Source of the DNA: Isoetes taiwanensis
Lineage: Eukaryota > Streptophyta > Lycopodiopsida > Isoetales > Isoetaceae
Reading direction: 5' to 3'
DNA length: 64,000 nucleotides
Assembly: GCA_021234155.1 (NCBI GenBank)
Contig: JAJEKV010000035.1
Location: forward strand, 4,976,224-5,040,223
Shown: positions 23,251-34,880 of the stretch, piece by piece
Numbering within the stretch: the stretch's first letter is position 1
How the letters are laid out: each line of letters starts with the position of its first letter
The notes under the pieces: generated by a model
Told to the model about the DNA's origin: nothing
Seen by the model: the letters and a program-made list of their open reading frames with translations, nothing else
The model's database searches: none
Position numbers and translations under genes: made by a program

Positions 23251-25519
23251 GCGTCTCGACGATCTGGCTTTGTTCTCTTGCCACTGTCCCACCGTATACT
23301 AGATGGGGCCCAATTCAAAAGTTATTCTCGAAGGTAACTTAGTGCCACTCTGAACCATCCATGAGACTTCCCTCATCGTTTTGGCCACGCATGTAGTTAT
23401 TCAAGGGTGTGCGTTGAAATTTATCTCCTTGCAAAAAGGTCATGGACAAGAACATCTCGTTCCCTAGCTCCCACATGGATTACTTCATGTTGGGAATGAT
23501 GGTTAGATCCATTTCACAGACCAAGCCTTCGTAGAACATTCCTCTATCTTCATACTTGCTTTTTCTGTCATCTTGTCCTTTTCAAGCCAATTCAAATTTA
23601 CTAGGCAGAGATCGTAAAAAGGAGAATTAACAAATCCCAGAACAATAGGAATTAAGTTAATCATTGTGTTAATCACTCCTTACAAGATGAGATCATTTCC
23701 TAAACATTAAGCTATGAGCATTAAATAACCTATCAAAGATTATAATAATCTCCACACCTCACATTGAGTTAAATACATGGCTAACAAGGCAATAACATGG
23801 ATTATGAAGGTTAATGCCAAAGGACCCTTTTTTTGAGCCCATTGACCCCTCCCAACAAGGACCAATGGTCCCACTATACTACTACTACCTAAAGACAAAT
23901 CTAAACTAACGAACAATAACCTTGTCTTCTTGTGCCCCACCTCCGCTTGACTTTGCCTGGTTATAGAGGTTGGATGGTTATAGAGGTTGAAGTTGTCTCG
24001 TTCATTCCCTTTTGTCCACATATATTATTTGTTGTTGCCCGTTATCATCATCAGCTTGTCCATCGTCATTGTCCATTGTAAGGGGTTTTCTTATTAACCC
24101 TCCATGTTGATGTTTTGTGCCTTACACATGTTTAGACCTTATTAAGCTCCACTAATATGATGATTAATACTTAATCATATAATGATTTCAACGTTTATTT
24201 TTTTCCAATGTTTATTATTCCCTTTGACCAGGTTTTGAGGATTGGAATTTATGGGATACATGTGGGAATAGAAGTAGACTATTCCAAAGTTGGGTTTTTC
24301 CAATGTGGCATATGATATCAAGAAGGTTTCCTGCCAGCCCAAAATAGCAATGAGATTAATTCTAGAAACATTGTCAGGGAAACATGGCCTCATCAAACCA
24401 TTGCAATTCTAAGGGCGAAAATTGAATTTCAAAATTTAATCCTGCACTAAAGGAATAGAATAGAAAGGAACCAAATATTTCAACTCATCAAACATTACAA
24501 CTCGTTGTATGCACTATTTTATAAATTATAGACGTGTTTGCTAGTCTAAAATAATCAATATCATTTTTTCTACTTCTGAAGACACTACCTTAAATTGCTT
24601 GTTGAAATTAACAACGAGATATATATCTTACAACTTGTGGACATGAATGTCTCTTGAGAAGACCACACCATTTCATATTACCATGCAAACTAAATGCTAT
24701 GTAAAATAATGGTATCACGATATAGTTGAACACATCGCCCTCCATCATTGAGGTGATCTATTTGGTGGTTTCGAGTTGGGCAACAAGTTCTAGGAAAGGC
24801 CTATGGGCCATATAGGGTAAAATAGCGCAATAGTCATTCGAAGTATAGTCCATCCAAGAATGCCTACAATTTGGTTGCTATGAAGAAAATGGACTATGCA
24901 TCACTACTTGGTTCGACAAACATTTTGGACATAATCGATAAGCTCCTTGCTAGATCTAGCCCAGCTTACTAGTTACATACCCCCTTTATTCATAACAAAA
25001 ATACCAAGAAAAATGGCTATTCTTATCAAGAAAATTTGTTGTTCTGTGAAATTCCAATTCCACACAGATTCCACACAGTAGGTTACAAGGCTTCCTCGGA
25101 ATTTCCCAGACCAAGCATCATTATTATAAATTTGTGTCTTACGAATTTATGGCGGTTAAAACTTTTCAAGGATACATGACCAATAAGTTAGTTGTTTGTC
25201 TTTTTCGTCCAGGCTATGATCATATTGATGGAGAGAATGAAAATGGCTTTATTTGGTGTTGGAGCAACTAGCTTCTCAAGGTTGTATAATTATTGTGAAT
25301 GATGTGAGATTTTTTAGCAATACTTTTTTAGCATAAAATTTATCACAATGGCCTTCACAATCGAATGAAATGCTAGGTGTACACAATTTTAAGCAGCCTA
25401 TTTCGGAAATTAAGTTAATCGTTACCTTAAGAATGTAGAGCCGAATTTGCTGAATGCCAAACATAACTCATGTTTGAAACCGAGAAATTTCATAAGTATG
25501 CCAAAATTCCAATTCTTGC
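23251..25519. other. Old duplicated flank of the HIPP unit, no gene kept
   Basis: CTTGTGCCCCACCTCCGCTT (23931-23950) and the words after it (ATAGAGGTTG, TTGTCTYGTTCATTCCCTT) are shared with 35402-35605. Further similarity (GTTGATGTYT..., GGCCATATAGGG-like and CATCCAAG-like words) continues to about 25.0 kb against 35.6-36.4 kb. This looks like an older copy of the sequence that lies downstream of HIPP copies 2 and 3, but its own HIPP gene is missing. No coding sequence recognised. Confidence 0.55.
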
Positions 25520-26250
25520 CTCAATAAGTGTGTTATTGCCATGATCAAAATCCCAACAATCATGCAGCGCAGAACCGGAAACCCAAAATGCACAATTGTT
25601 GGAATATTGATCAGGGCACTAACACACGGTTGCACAGAAAGACACGAGGCAAGATGCTCCTTTTAAAAAGACCCTGCCGCTACAGACGTCTGTTTGTTTC
25701 CAATCTGTTTTCTGCACAGAATTAGTAAGAACGCAAAAACTACGAAAATACAGAGCTAATCTGAACGAAAAAAATTCTGCTCGAAAAAAATTTCTCGTCT
25801 GATTCTGATGACTAGAAAGCCCTTTCTTCTTGGCGCCCAACAAGGATCCGTGGCATGCGCCACGTGGCGTCGCCTTGTATTAGAAGCTACTATCTAAAAA
25901 CAAATCCAAGCTGTGGATTAAAAAGACAAAACAAGCTGGCGCCACACCCCACCACCTCTTGACTTGGTTATTTTTTGTTTATCCAAGAAATAAAGAATGA
26001 GAACAGAAGATGAGAATGTCATTTTAGATTTATTATGGCGGTTGAACTTACCTTCTTCCTTTCCATGTTGCTTCATTTGTTCGCATATAATACAATGTTC
26101 ATCTTCTTCTTTCATCATGGAATTTCTTATACACCCCATGTATGCACCTTCCACATGTCTCGAATTATTATGGTGCACTAATATGGCGTATAACAATTAT
26201 AAATGACTTTGAAAACTTCAGATGGTCGTAAATAATGCAATACTGACTTC
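25520..26250. repeat. Segmental duplication flank (unit of HIPP copy 2)
   Basis: TTATTGCCATGATCAAAATC (25533) and ATTGTTGGAATATTGATCAG (25595) match TTATTGCCATGATTAAAATC (34879) and ATTGTTGGAATATTGATTAG (34952). The similarity continues, with gaps, to about 26.2 kb versus 35.8 kb. A G-box-like GCCACGTGGCG occurs at 25859-25869. This identifies two copies of one duplicated unit, each ending in a HIPP gene. Confidence 0.75.
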
Positions 26251-26539
26251 ACTTTTTATATCTTTGTAGTATTTATTTCTTTTCCTACGTCTCTTATACT
26301 CCTTGAGGTGTTGAGGGCAACCAATTGTGCTACATTTCTAGATATTTGATAGAATAGAACTGGACTCTTTGTAAGTCAATATTTACTAAGTAATAAGCAT
26401 ATGTGCATATGAATTAGTCAAGAAGTCTTTATACTATTCCAGACAGATAGAAAGAACTGTAAAGCAATAATCTACCATGTCATTGAAGTTTTGAAGGCCA
26501 AGTCCAAACTTCAAAGTTGTTCAGTCTTTATCGAGTCCT

Positions 26540-26980
26540 CATGAAATAGTCACATACTCTTGCCTAACCAACAATACCTGACATGGTTAGGTGAGGAATT
26601 GGTCAAGCAAATTCTCATACTCTTGCCTAGCCAACAACACCTGTGAGGAATTGGTCAAGCACATTCTCATACTCTTGCCTAGCCAACAACACCTGTAGGG
26701 TGGTTAGGTGAGGAATTGGTCAAGCACATTGGAAATGGCAAGAAGGTTAAACATACACATCTCAATCAAAGAAACTTAATGTTCTTAGAATTCATAGATG
26801 GGTAAAGTTAAATCAACTACGTCAAGAAACTTAATGTTCTTAGAATTCATAGATGGGTAAAGTTAAATCAACTACGTCAAGAGTATCTGGGATGACCTCA
26901 GAGAAATAATTGACAAAATGCTATATTGCAAAGTCTAAGGTCCTTGACAAAATGCTACATTGCAAAGTCTAAGGTCCAGA
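26540..26980. repeat. Three adjacent short tandem repeat arrays
   Basis: Array 1 (about 26558-26735): three units starting CATACTCTTGCCTARCCAAC and ending GAGGAATTGGTCAAGCA, with variable middles. Array 2 (about 26770-26880): two 56-bp units beginning GAAACTTAATGTTCTTAGAA. Array 3 (about 26909-26976): two 34-bp units beginning TTGACAAAATGCTAYATTGC. They lie downstream of HIPP copy 2. Confidence 0.8.
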
Positions 26981-27266
26981 AGCATGTCATTATAGAGAAT
27001 AAAGACAAAATTTTCAATAATTGCAAGCAATTTGTGAAACATCACATCTGGTTCCCTATGAGTAGGGTGTTCCTTGGGAATAGGGGGAAGACAATGCACA
27101 TAGTAAGTTATCCTTATGAAAGACAATAAGATACTCGTGGAGACGTTGAGAAAGCAAAGTTCTCACATGGGTGAGAACACACTGGGACCCTAATAGATTT
27201 CATAATATGCTAGGCACCACCCATGGTATTATCAATTAGGGCAAGTCCATGATCCTAGAAAAAAAT

Positions 27267-27865
27267 TCACATGAGTGTGCATTGTTCTCCGCCACGAGGA
27301 GGGCAATAGCATGGCCCCGAACAATAAGAATAAGGGCAAGGATTGAAGGGATAAGAAGTCTGGTATACCACAACTATATCAGGTTTTTTCACTTCAGGCT
27401 TCTTTTCTTCAGGCTTCTTTTCATCCTTTTTTTCCTCCTTCTTGTCGTCCTTGGGCCATTTCTGTACTGCCTTGCCGAGCTTCTTAATCTTTTTAATGCA
27501 GGCCTCTTCTGTGGCAGAACCTCTAATTTTAACCATCTCCTTGTTCACATCAATCTCCACAGAATCCACTCCTGAACAACACAATGTGCATGATCCAACA
27601 GAATTAAGCGTAAGCTTGAGAAAAACAAGTGCAATTTTGAAACGAAAGAGTAAAAACAAGTGCAATTTTGTGTACGTTTGAGAGAATTGAGAGCCTTCAT
27701 GACCGAGCATTGGCACTTGTTGCATGTGCAGTTCACTTTGAGGGTAACCTCCTTGGGTTTCTCTGGCTCTTTGGGCTTCTCTTTGGGTTTCTCGGTCGCC
27801 GGACATGTGCAGTAGCCGTGGTGGCCATAGTAGCTATGGCCGCAGTGGTAGTGCTCATACGCCAT
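27267..27865 (-). CDS. HIPP copy 2: heavy-metal-associated isoprenylated plant protein (164 aa)
   Basis: Two exons, 27865-27676 and 27571-27267, join across a 104-bp GT-AG intron in the same position as its paralogues. The product is 164 aa. A His/Tyr/Cys-rich head (YEHYHCGHSYYGHHGYCTC) is followed by a Lys/Pro/Glu linker and one HMA domain: NCTCNKCQCSVMKAL with the metal-binding CxxC, then VDSVEIDVNKEMVKIRGSATE and IKKIKKLGKAVQKW. A Lys/Glu-rich spacer, VYQTSYPFNPCPYSYC, and C-terminal CTLM follow. CTLM is a CaaX motif for prenylation. HIPPs are plant metallochaperones or metal-linked stress proteins at membranes and in the nucleus. The first Cys context is NCTC rather than GMTC. The ATG at 27865 is chosen over an upstream in-frame ATG at 27895 by comparison with copies 1 and 3. 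Frame and splice sites are intact. Confidence 0.85.
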
Positions 27866-27953
27866 TGCAATGGCAGTGCTCCAATTTGCATGCAATGCAA
27901 AAAAGTTGGCCTTTGATCGGCCGGACTTGTATGGAGATGAAAACCTGACCTTC

Positions 27954-27964
27954 GCTTTTATATC
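27954..27964 (-). promoter_or_regulatory. TATA box of HIPP copy 2
   Basis: Minus strand GATATAAAAGC about 90 bp upstream of the ATG. The following GCGAAGGTCAGGTTTTCAT is shared with copy 1. Confidence 0.6.
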
Positions 27965-27969
27965 CGAGC

Positions 27970-28250
27970 ATTTGATGCCGCTACAGTTTCTGTCCTTTAC
28001 CGCGTTTTGCCTTAGTATATTTTTCTTCCGATAAATCCTCTAACTTGAGTGTGGGCATCTCGTAGAATACCGCGTGGATATTTGCACATGGCCGTGCTGT
28101 TGAACTTATTTTCATGCCCACTTGACATTTTCATGGACAAAATGACATGATAGTGCACCAAGTGTTGCCCTGTGCTTCTCTACTAGGTTTTGTGCTACTC
28201 CAACGAACCAAATACCTACAAGTTTAGACATTTTATGGGGCAAACGCATA
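27970..28250. other. Upstream region of HIPP copy 2
   Basis: Single TTGAC core near 28121. None of the W-box tandem array present at copy 1. Confidence 0.4.
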
Positions 28251-28487
28251 ATCTCTTAAGTGTGTATTATCGCTTCTTAACCGTTAGATTAAGTGTTTTT
28301 AAAAAAAAATTCAATGGTGCACAAGTCAAGATGCTCTCTCCTGCAATCCTGTGCGTCCATTCTGAGTCTTTTACAGGTCAAACTTGGGGTGTTTGACGTG
28401 CACATAAAATACACACAATATACATCAGACCATGCTGTATTATGGCAAGAAATACAGTCCTGTGTATTATACATGTTAAAAGAGGAC

Positions 28488-28504
28488 ACGGGAATCGAAC
28501 CCCG
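28488..28504 (-). other. Second B-box / T-arm-like element in repeat A
   Basis: GGTTCGATTCC (perfect Pol III B box) with partly complementary flanks. Copy B has GGGG-TTCGATT-CCCC, a better stem. It lies about 110 bp from the first T-arm-like hairpin in both copies. Confidence 0.5.
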
Positions 28505-28596
28505 CTTAAACCTTCGAACACGAACTCAAATACCAGTATGTGTCAAAGCAAAAGAGAACCAAATGAATATAAGGAAAACCCGAAAAACTAGGAGTC

Positions 28597-28613
28597 CGAG
28601 GAATTGAACCTCG
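28597..28613 (-). other. tRNA T-arm-like hairpin in repeat A
   Basis: CGAGG-TTCAATT-CCTCG is a perfect 5-bp stem with a seven-base loop matching the T-loop rule TTCRANY. It is preserved in copy B (about 32617-32633). A plausible acceptor 3' strand (GACTCCT) follows, but no complete cloverleaf could be drawn. Confidence 0.55.
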
Positions 28614-30882
28614 GTTACTAGCCATTACTCAACCAAGCATAAAGAGGCTTCACAGAGTGGAGCCTCGTTATGCAAGGGGGCCAAAGCCCTCTAAAGCTGA
28701 AAGGTAGCGTCAGTAACAAGATACATTTGAATAAAATCAAAAAAGATGTCAATATCATTCATTTACCACAGCTGTCAAGAAAGAAGAACAGAAAAGTTAA
28801 CATAAAACTGCAAGTCAAAGCGGGCCGCGGGGGGATGAGATCCCACGCTCACACCAAAGAATGCGACCATCGAGTGCGCGGGGATGAGGTCCCACGACCC
28901 ACTAAAACAAAGCACCATAAAACAAGCAGTGGTCGCCACCATAAATGGCAGCCAAGATAAAAAGTTATTTTCAGCGGAGTTCAACATGTTTCATTATCGA
29001 TCAAAACAGCCAAAGTTCAACAAGTTTATCAATTTCTAGCCCGCCCAACCATAGCATCCCTCACCAACAAGTCAATTTGCCGGATCTCCTGAGTCAGTAA
29101 AGCCCTGGCAAGGCTCATGTGAGAGCGTAAAGCATGGATATCCGATGGCAAAACACCAAGGCGATCCCAACTGACTGCAGATAAGGCAGCATCCATAGCC
29201 CCATAGAGGCTGCGAAGCTGCCTCTTAAGTATCCGCAAGGGAAGCGGCTATCACGGTGAGCTTCGCACCAACACAGATATCACACAATTTAAAAACTCCT
29301 CAGCGGTGAATGTCTCTTCTTCTTCCTGAGGATAAGCAAGAGGATTTGGATGAGAGTCATCCACCCGTAGCGACCACAAACCCGGGGCTTATATGCACAT
29401 CAACGAGAGTCACATGCACGGGAGTTACATGGACTTCAAGCTTCCGCTCCATAACACGAAATCAACACGGAAAATTACAAAGCAAACAAACAAACAAGCA
29501 AGAATTAGAAACACGTACATAGCTTCGCCCTGAACGAGATCTCATCCGACCGCCATTGTATGATCTCCGGTATGAATGGGGATGAAATCGGCACCAACAT
29601 CGGTACATTGGCCCGAGAACCAAAAGACCTTTCATCCGGTCCTCAAAGTTCTCGTCCCCGCCGTCTGCCAGGGATGCTATCATCCCAATAGCGGCGCTGC
29701 CAAGCCCATTCCTCTCAATCGGAACATACCCCGGGTGGCGGCCCAAATATAATAGCCCCGACATCGATGGCAAACAAGAGGAAGGATTCAAATACACGCC
29801 AAGCAGCCCTTACTCTATGCTCATTAATATGAGCAGAATTAGAAGGGATGATCCGAGGAGTCTGCCGAAATATATTTAGAAGACCTCAACATCTTACATA
29901 CAATTATAAGTTAGACTAGGTGTATGCCTCCGTCCATGGGTAAAAACAAAGTGAGCAGCCTTATTCATCGATTTACATTATCAAGAACACACAATCCTTT
30001 AGTATCACCTGCCCCCATCTAAGGTATAGATCTTTACCCCTTTCAACCATTCCCTCCGGATACATTGTCGCGGATGACAAGTATAATGCACTTTGTGGAT
30101 ATCCTTCATACAATGCAGAGCCATGCCCTCAAAACAATGGAGCTTGGTGTTTTTAAGGCCTTGCAGATCAAAACTAAAAACTGAGGGCTTGGGCTTCCAT
30201 TAAAAGCGGTTTTAATAGCCTCATTCACGCTCTTTGGATTTCTAAAGCGACATCTTAAAAGCGGCCTTGTACATGCGGATGGTGGTGAGGACCCTCTTTC
30301 TAATGCCCAAAGCACCGGCCGGGGCATTTAGAGTTCTGTGAGAACAAAACAAGGCCATCATAAAATGATCTTGGCACATCTTGGCGAAAAAGACCCGTAA
30401 GTGACAGAAACATCAAGCCAATCCAGATTCATATTCAAATCCACAAGTGGAACAGATCGGGTTGCTGGCCCGGGCGGATGGGAAGGAAGCATCGGCACGG
30501 CTTCTAGCAAGCCGACACTTACATTTTCTTTCGGGACATGGCAACAAGAACAAGGGACCAAGACAAAGAAAAAAGCGGAAGAACGAGGGGATGGCGCAGC
30601 GCTTACCTTCAAGGGCCGATGAAGATATGTGAGCAAGATCATCGGCTCCATGCCTATCCTCTGCGCCAAATTTAGAATCGCCCAGCTGCGCTCTCCTCCA
30701 GCAAAATAGGAAGGCAAGAAAGGAACCATCGAAATAAAACTAAACCCTAAAATACCCTTTCTCGGCCAAACTCAGGTATTTTATCAGTATTTATACGGTT
30801 TTAATACAAATACATTCCAAAAACCTTTATAAATCTTATGTAAGAAACATACGACATTTCAACCAGCAGACATTATCTCTTA

Positions 30883-32271
30883 TATTCTTGCAACTTCATG
30901 TCAACATAATTATCACCAACCCGACAAAAACGAGCCACCAAGGCAACCACAATGTGATACACAAATAACAGATTTGAACATCACAACAAAGTTAACGAAT
31001 AATAAGATTTTGGACTTGCCATGTAAACCTAATGAATAAGAAGATTTCATTTACTTCCCAAAATTAACAGTAAGGAAATGAGATGTGGTATTTGTTTTGC
31101 ATAGCCACCCCAGATTATAACTTCCATTTCTTGTGTAATAATAAGCTCTCCCTATTACCCAGTGAATTATTTTGTGAGGCATCTCATTGCTATGCATGAG
31201 AAGGAACCTCTCTCCCCTCCCCTTGCTGATCGCCCACAACGAAAAAGGAAAAATTGTTTGCATTTGTACTTCCATACCATTTGCTTCTCATGTTGGTCCT
31301 AAAATTGTGGTCTCATGACAACTGACAACTTGAATGTGGTGGACAAACTCATTTTATGCTTTAATTGTGCCATTGATCACCTCAAAAGAACGGCACTAGA
31401 GCCAATAGGCTCAACATGTTCCTAGGCTTTTGGCAAGCTTCTGATTGAGAATCTACACCACGTCATGCTAATGATCATCAGCCCTTTTTAAACAAATATC
31501 ATCGATGCAACTACTCATCACATCATATCAAAAACATCAACAAACTTAGATCAGAACATTTTATCCCTAAAAATAAATGTAATGTTCAAGAATAGGCTTT
31601 TTTAGAGTGCATTCCCATTAGACCAAAATCTGCATCTCACGTTGTATTGTGGATCAGGAGACGGAGGAAAAAAAAAAAGAAAAAAAAGAAAAAACAAATG
31701 GAGGAAAATGCAAGTTGTATATAGAAAAGACATCCGGTCTACATTCCAGGATGGAAGCAATGCCGACATGAAAGAAGGGCGACAATCGATTTAGCTGGAG
31801 ATTAAAAGGCTGGAACGTCGGGTGACAACTCTGCAATGAAGGGTTGAATCAAGAATGCTCTATAAAATTTCTCCCCGTCCTTGACTTCCAAACAATTAAA
31901 CATTCTTGGAAAGAACGTGTGACATGTGGCGAGTCGTGATTGGTACTAATCGTTCCGTTTTTACTTAATGGAAATAGTTCTTCCTTTAGCGCCAAATCGG
32001 GTCTAATTGGGATACACAAAATAACAATTTGATTCTCTAAATTCTCTACTTGAACCAAATCTATCTGGATGCGTGGTGGAGCTTGGGAAATTAATTTGAC
32101 CATTAGATTGACACTATTACCCAACATGTGTTAGAAGTACCCCCAGAAAACTATGGCAATTCCTGCATGGCATATGTAGTAAACATATGGCTACGAGAAG
32201 GAAACAACACAGATCATAATTTAAACCAAGCAATTGAAACATCTACTTGAATGTGTGTGTTGGGAACCTAA
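30883..32271. other. Intergenic between repeats A and B, no gene recognised
   Basis: AT-rich DNA with short frames only. An A/G-rich run lies at about 31660-31720. Nothing else assignable. Confidence 0.5.
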
Positions 32272-34880
32272 AGTGTGTATTATCGCTTAAGTGTGTATTA
32301 TCGCTTCTTAACCGTTAGATTAAGTGTTTTTAAAAAAAAATTCAATGGTGCACAAGTCAAGATGCTCTCTCCTGCAATCCTGTGCGTCCATTCTGAGTCT
32401 TTTACAGGTCAAACTTGGGGTGTTTGACGTGCACATAAAATACACACAATATACATCAGACCATGCTGTATTATGGCAAGAAATACAGTCCTGTGTATTA
32501 TACATGTTAAAGAGGACCTGGGGAATCGAACCCCTTAAACACGAACACGAACTCAAATACACATGTGTCAAAGCAAAAGAGAACCAAATGAATATAAGGA
32601 AAACCGAAACTAGGAGTCCGAGGAATTGAACCTCGGTTACTAGCCATTACTCAACCAAGCATAAAGAGGCTTCCGCAGTGGAGCCTCGTTATCTAAGGGG
32701 CCAAAGCCCTCTAAAAGGCGAAAGGTAGCGTCAAGAACAAGATACATTTGAATAAAATCAAAAAGATGTCAATATCATTCATTTACCACACCGTCAAGAA
32801 AGAAGAAACGTAAAAGTTAACATAAAACCGCAAGTCAAGCGGGCTGCGGGGGATGAGATCCCACACTCACACCAAAAATTGACCATCGGGCTGCGGGGAT
32901 GAGGTCCCACAGCCCACTAAAACGAAGACCATAAAACAAGCAGTGGTCGCCACCATAAATGGCAGCCAAGATAAAAGTTATTTTCAGCGGTTCAACATGT
33001 TTCATTATCGGATCAAAACAGCCAAAGTTCAACAAGTTTATCAATTTCTAGCCCGCCCAACCATAGCATCCCTCACCAACAAGTCAATTTGCCGGATCTC
33101 CTGAGTCAGTAAAGCCCTGGCAAGGCTCATGTGAGAGCGTAAAGCATGGATATCCGATGGCAAAACACCAAGGCGATCCCAACCGGATGCGCAGATAAGG
33201 CAAAAGATCCATAGCCCCATAGAGGCCGCTAAGTCGCCTCTTAAGTATCCGCAAAGGAAGCTATATCGGTGAGCTTCAGTACCAACCTGTATCACACAAT
33301 TTAAAAACTCCTCAGCAGTGAATGTCTCTTCTTCTTCCGGAGGATAAGCAAGAGGATTTGGATGAGAGTCATCCACAGCCGCAGCCACAAACCCAGGGCT
33401 TATATGCACATCAACAGGAGTCACATGCACAGGAGTTACATGGACTTCAGAAGCTTCCGTCTCCATAACACGAAATCAACCTGGAAAATTACAAAGCAAA
33501 CAAACAAACAAGCAAGAATTAGAAACCTGTACATAGCTCGCCCACAAACAGATCTCATCCGACTGCCATTGTATGATCTCCAGTATGAATGGGGATGAAA
33601 TCGGCACCAACATCAGGTACATTGGCCTGAGAACCAAAAGACCTTTCATCCAGGTCCTCAAAGTTCTCGTCCTGCTCGTCTGCAGGGATGCTATCATCCC
33701 AATAGCGGCGCCTGCCAGGCCCATTCCTCTCAACTGGAACATACCCCACTGGCAGCCCAAATATAATAGCCCCGACATCGATGGCAAACAAGAGGAAGGA
33801 TTCGGTACACGCCAAGCGCCCTTACTCTATGCTCATTAATATGAGCGTAATTAGAAGGGATGATCCAGTGAGTCAAAGAAATATATTTAGAAGACCTCAA
33901 CATCTTACATACAAAGATAAGTTAGACTAGGTGTATGCCTCCGTCCGGCCATGGTAAAAACAAAGTGAGCGACCTTATTCATCGATTTTACGTTATCAAG
34001 AACACACAATCCTTTAGTATCACACGCCCCCATCTAAGGTATAGATCTTTACCCCTTTCAACCATTCCCTCGGATACATTGTAATGCAGATGACAAGTAT
34101 AATGCACTTTCTTGGATATCCTTCATACAATACCCCACCATGCCCTCAAAACAATGGAGCTTGGTGTTTTTAAGGCCTTGCGTGATCAAAACTACGCGTG
34201 GGCTTGGGCTTCCGGTTAAAAGCGGTTTAATAGCCTCATTCACGCTCTTTGGATTTCTAAAAGCGACATCTTAAAACGGCTGTACATGCGGATGGTCGGT
34301 GAGGACCCTCTTTCTAATGCCACAAAGACCGGCCCGTGCATTTAGAGTTGCGAACAAAACAAGGCCATCATAAAATGATCTTGGCACATCTTGGCGAAAG
34401 ACCCAAATGATGTAAACATCAAGCCAATCCAGATTCATATTCAAATCCACAAGTGGAACAGATCGGTTACTTGCGGCCGGGCGGATGGGAAGGAAGCATC
34501 ACCGCTTCTAGCAAGCCGAGCCACTTCCGACGCCGACGCAGGACATGGCAACAAGAACAAGGGACCAAGACAAAGAAAAAAAAAAGAAACGAGGGATGGC
34601 GCAGCGCTTACCTTCAAGGGCGATGAAGATATGTGAGCAAGATCATCGGCTCCATGCCTATCCTCCGCGCCAAATTTAGAATCGCCAAATTTGCTCTCCT
34701 CCAAAGAAAATAGGAAGGCAAGAAAGGAACCATCGAAATAAAACTAAACCCTAAAATACCCTTTCTCGGCCAAACTCAGGTATTTTATCAGTATTTATAC
34801 GGTTTTAATACAAATACATTCCAAAAACCTTTATAAATCTTATGTAAGAAACATACGACATTTCAACCAGCAGACATTAT
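32272..34880 (-). mobile_element. 2.6-kb repeat copy B, with a duplicated left end
   Basis: Same element as copy A. The left end AGTGTGTATTATCGCTT is present twice in tandem (32272 and 32290), unlike copy A. The right end (CAACCAGCAGACATT) abuts TTATTGCCATGATT of the HIPP-unit flank, and no target duplication is evident. Minus-strand coding-like segments are longer than in A: 34704-34441; 34243-34058 (IKPLLTGSPSP ... HCFEGMVGYCMKDIQES); 33815-33555 (RRRYWDDSIPADEQDENFE); and 33466-33041, an acidic 141-codon frame (VTPVDVHISPGF, PPEEEETFTAEEF, SDIHALRSHMSLARAL, LLVRDAMVGRARN). An acceptor-like TTTTCCAG precedes the last one. The family is not recognised. Confidence 0.7.

Larger units (their letters stand above)
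28251..30882 (-). mobile_element. 2.6-kb repeat copy A, bounded by 8-bp target duplication
   Basis: ATCTCTTA at 28251-28258 and 30875-30882 flanks 28259-30874, consistent with a target-site duplication. The element is present again, closely similar throughout, as copy B (32272-34880). Read on the minus strand it starts like a Pol II gene: TATA-like GTATAAATACTG near 30788, then GGTTTAGTTTTATTTCGATGG at about 30732. It contains a 123-codon frame (30729-30358) and weaker downstream frames (RNPKSVNEAIK at about 30.24 kb, FTAEEF near 29.3 kb) that correspond to copy B but are shifted. Near its end are two tRNA T-arm-like elements. I recognise no protein family and see no terminal inverted or long terminal repeats, so the class is unknown. 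An 8-bp duplication would fit hAT-type elements. Confidence 0.7.

Noticed and set aside
28480-28690. Functional tRNA genes
   Set aside because: Only T-arm-like hairpins are present. No acceptor, D or anticodon stems could be paired into a cloverleaf.
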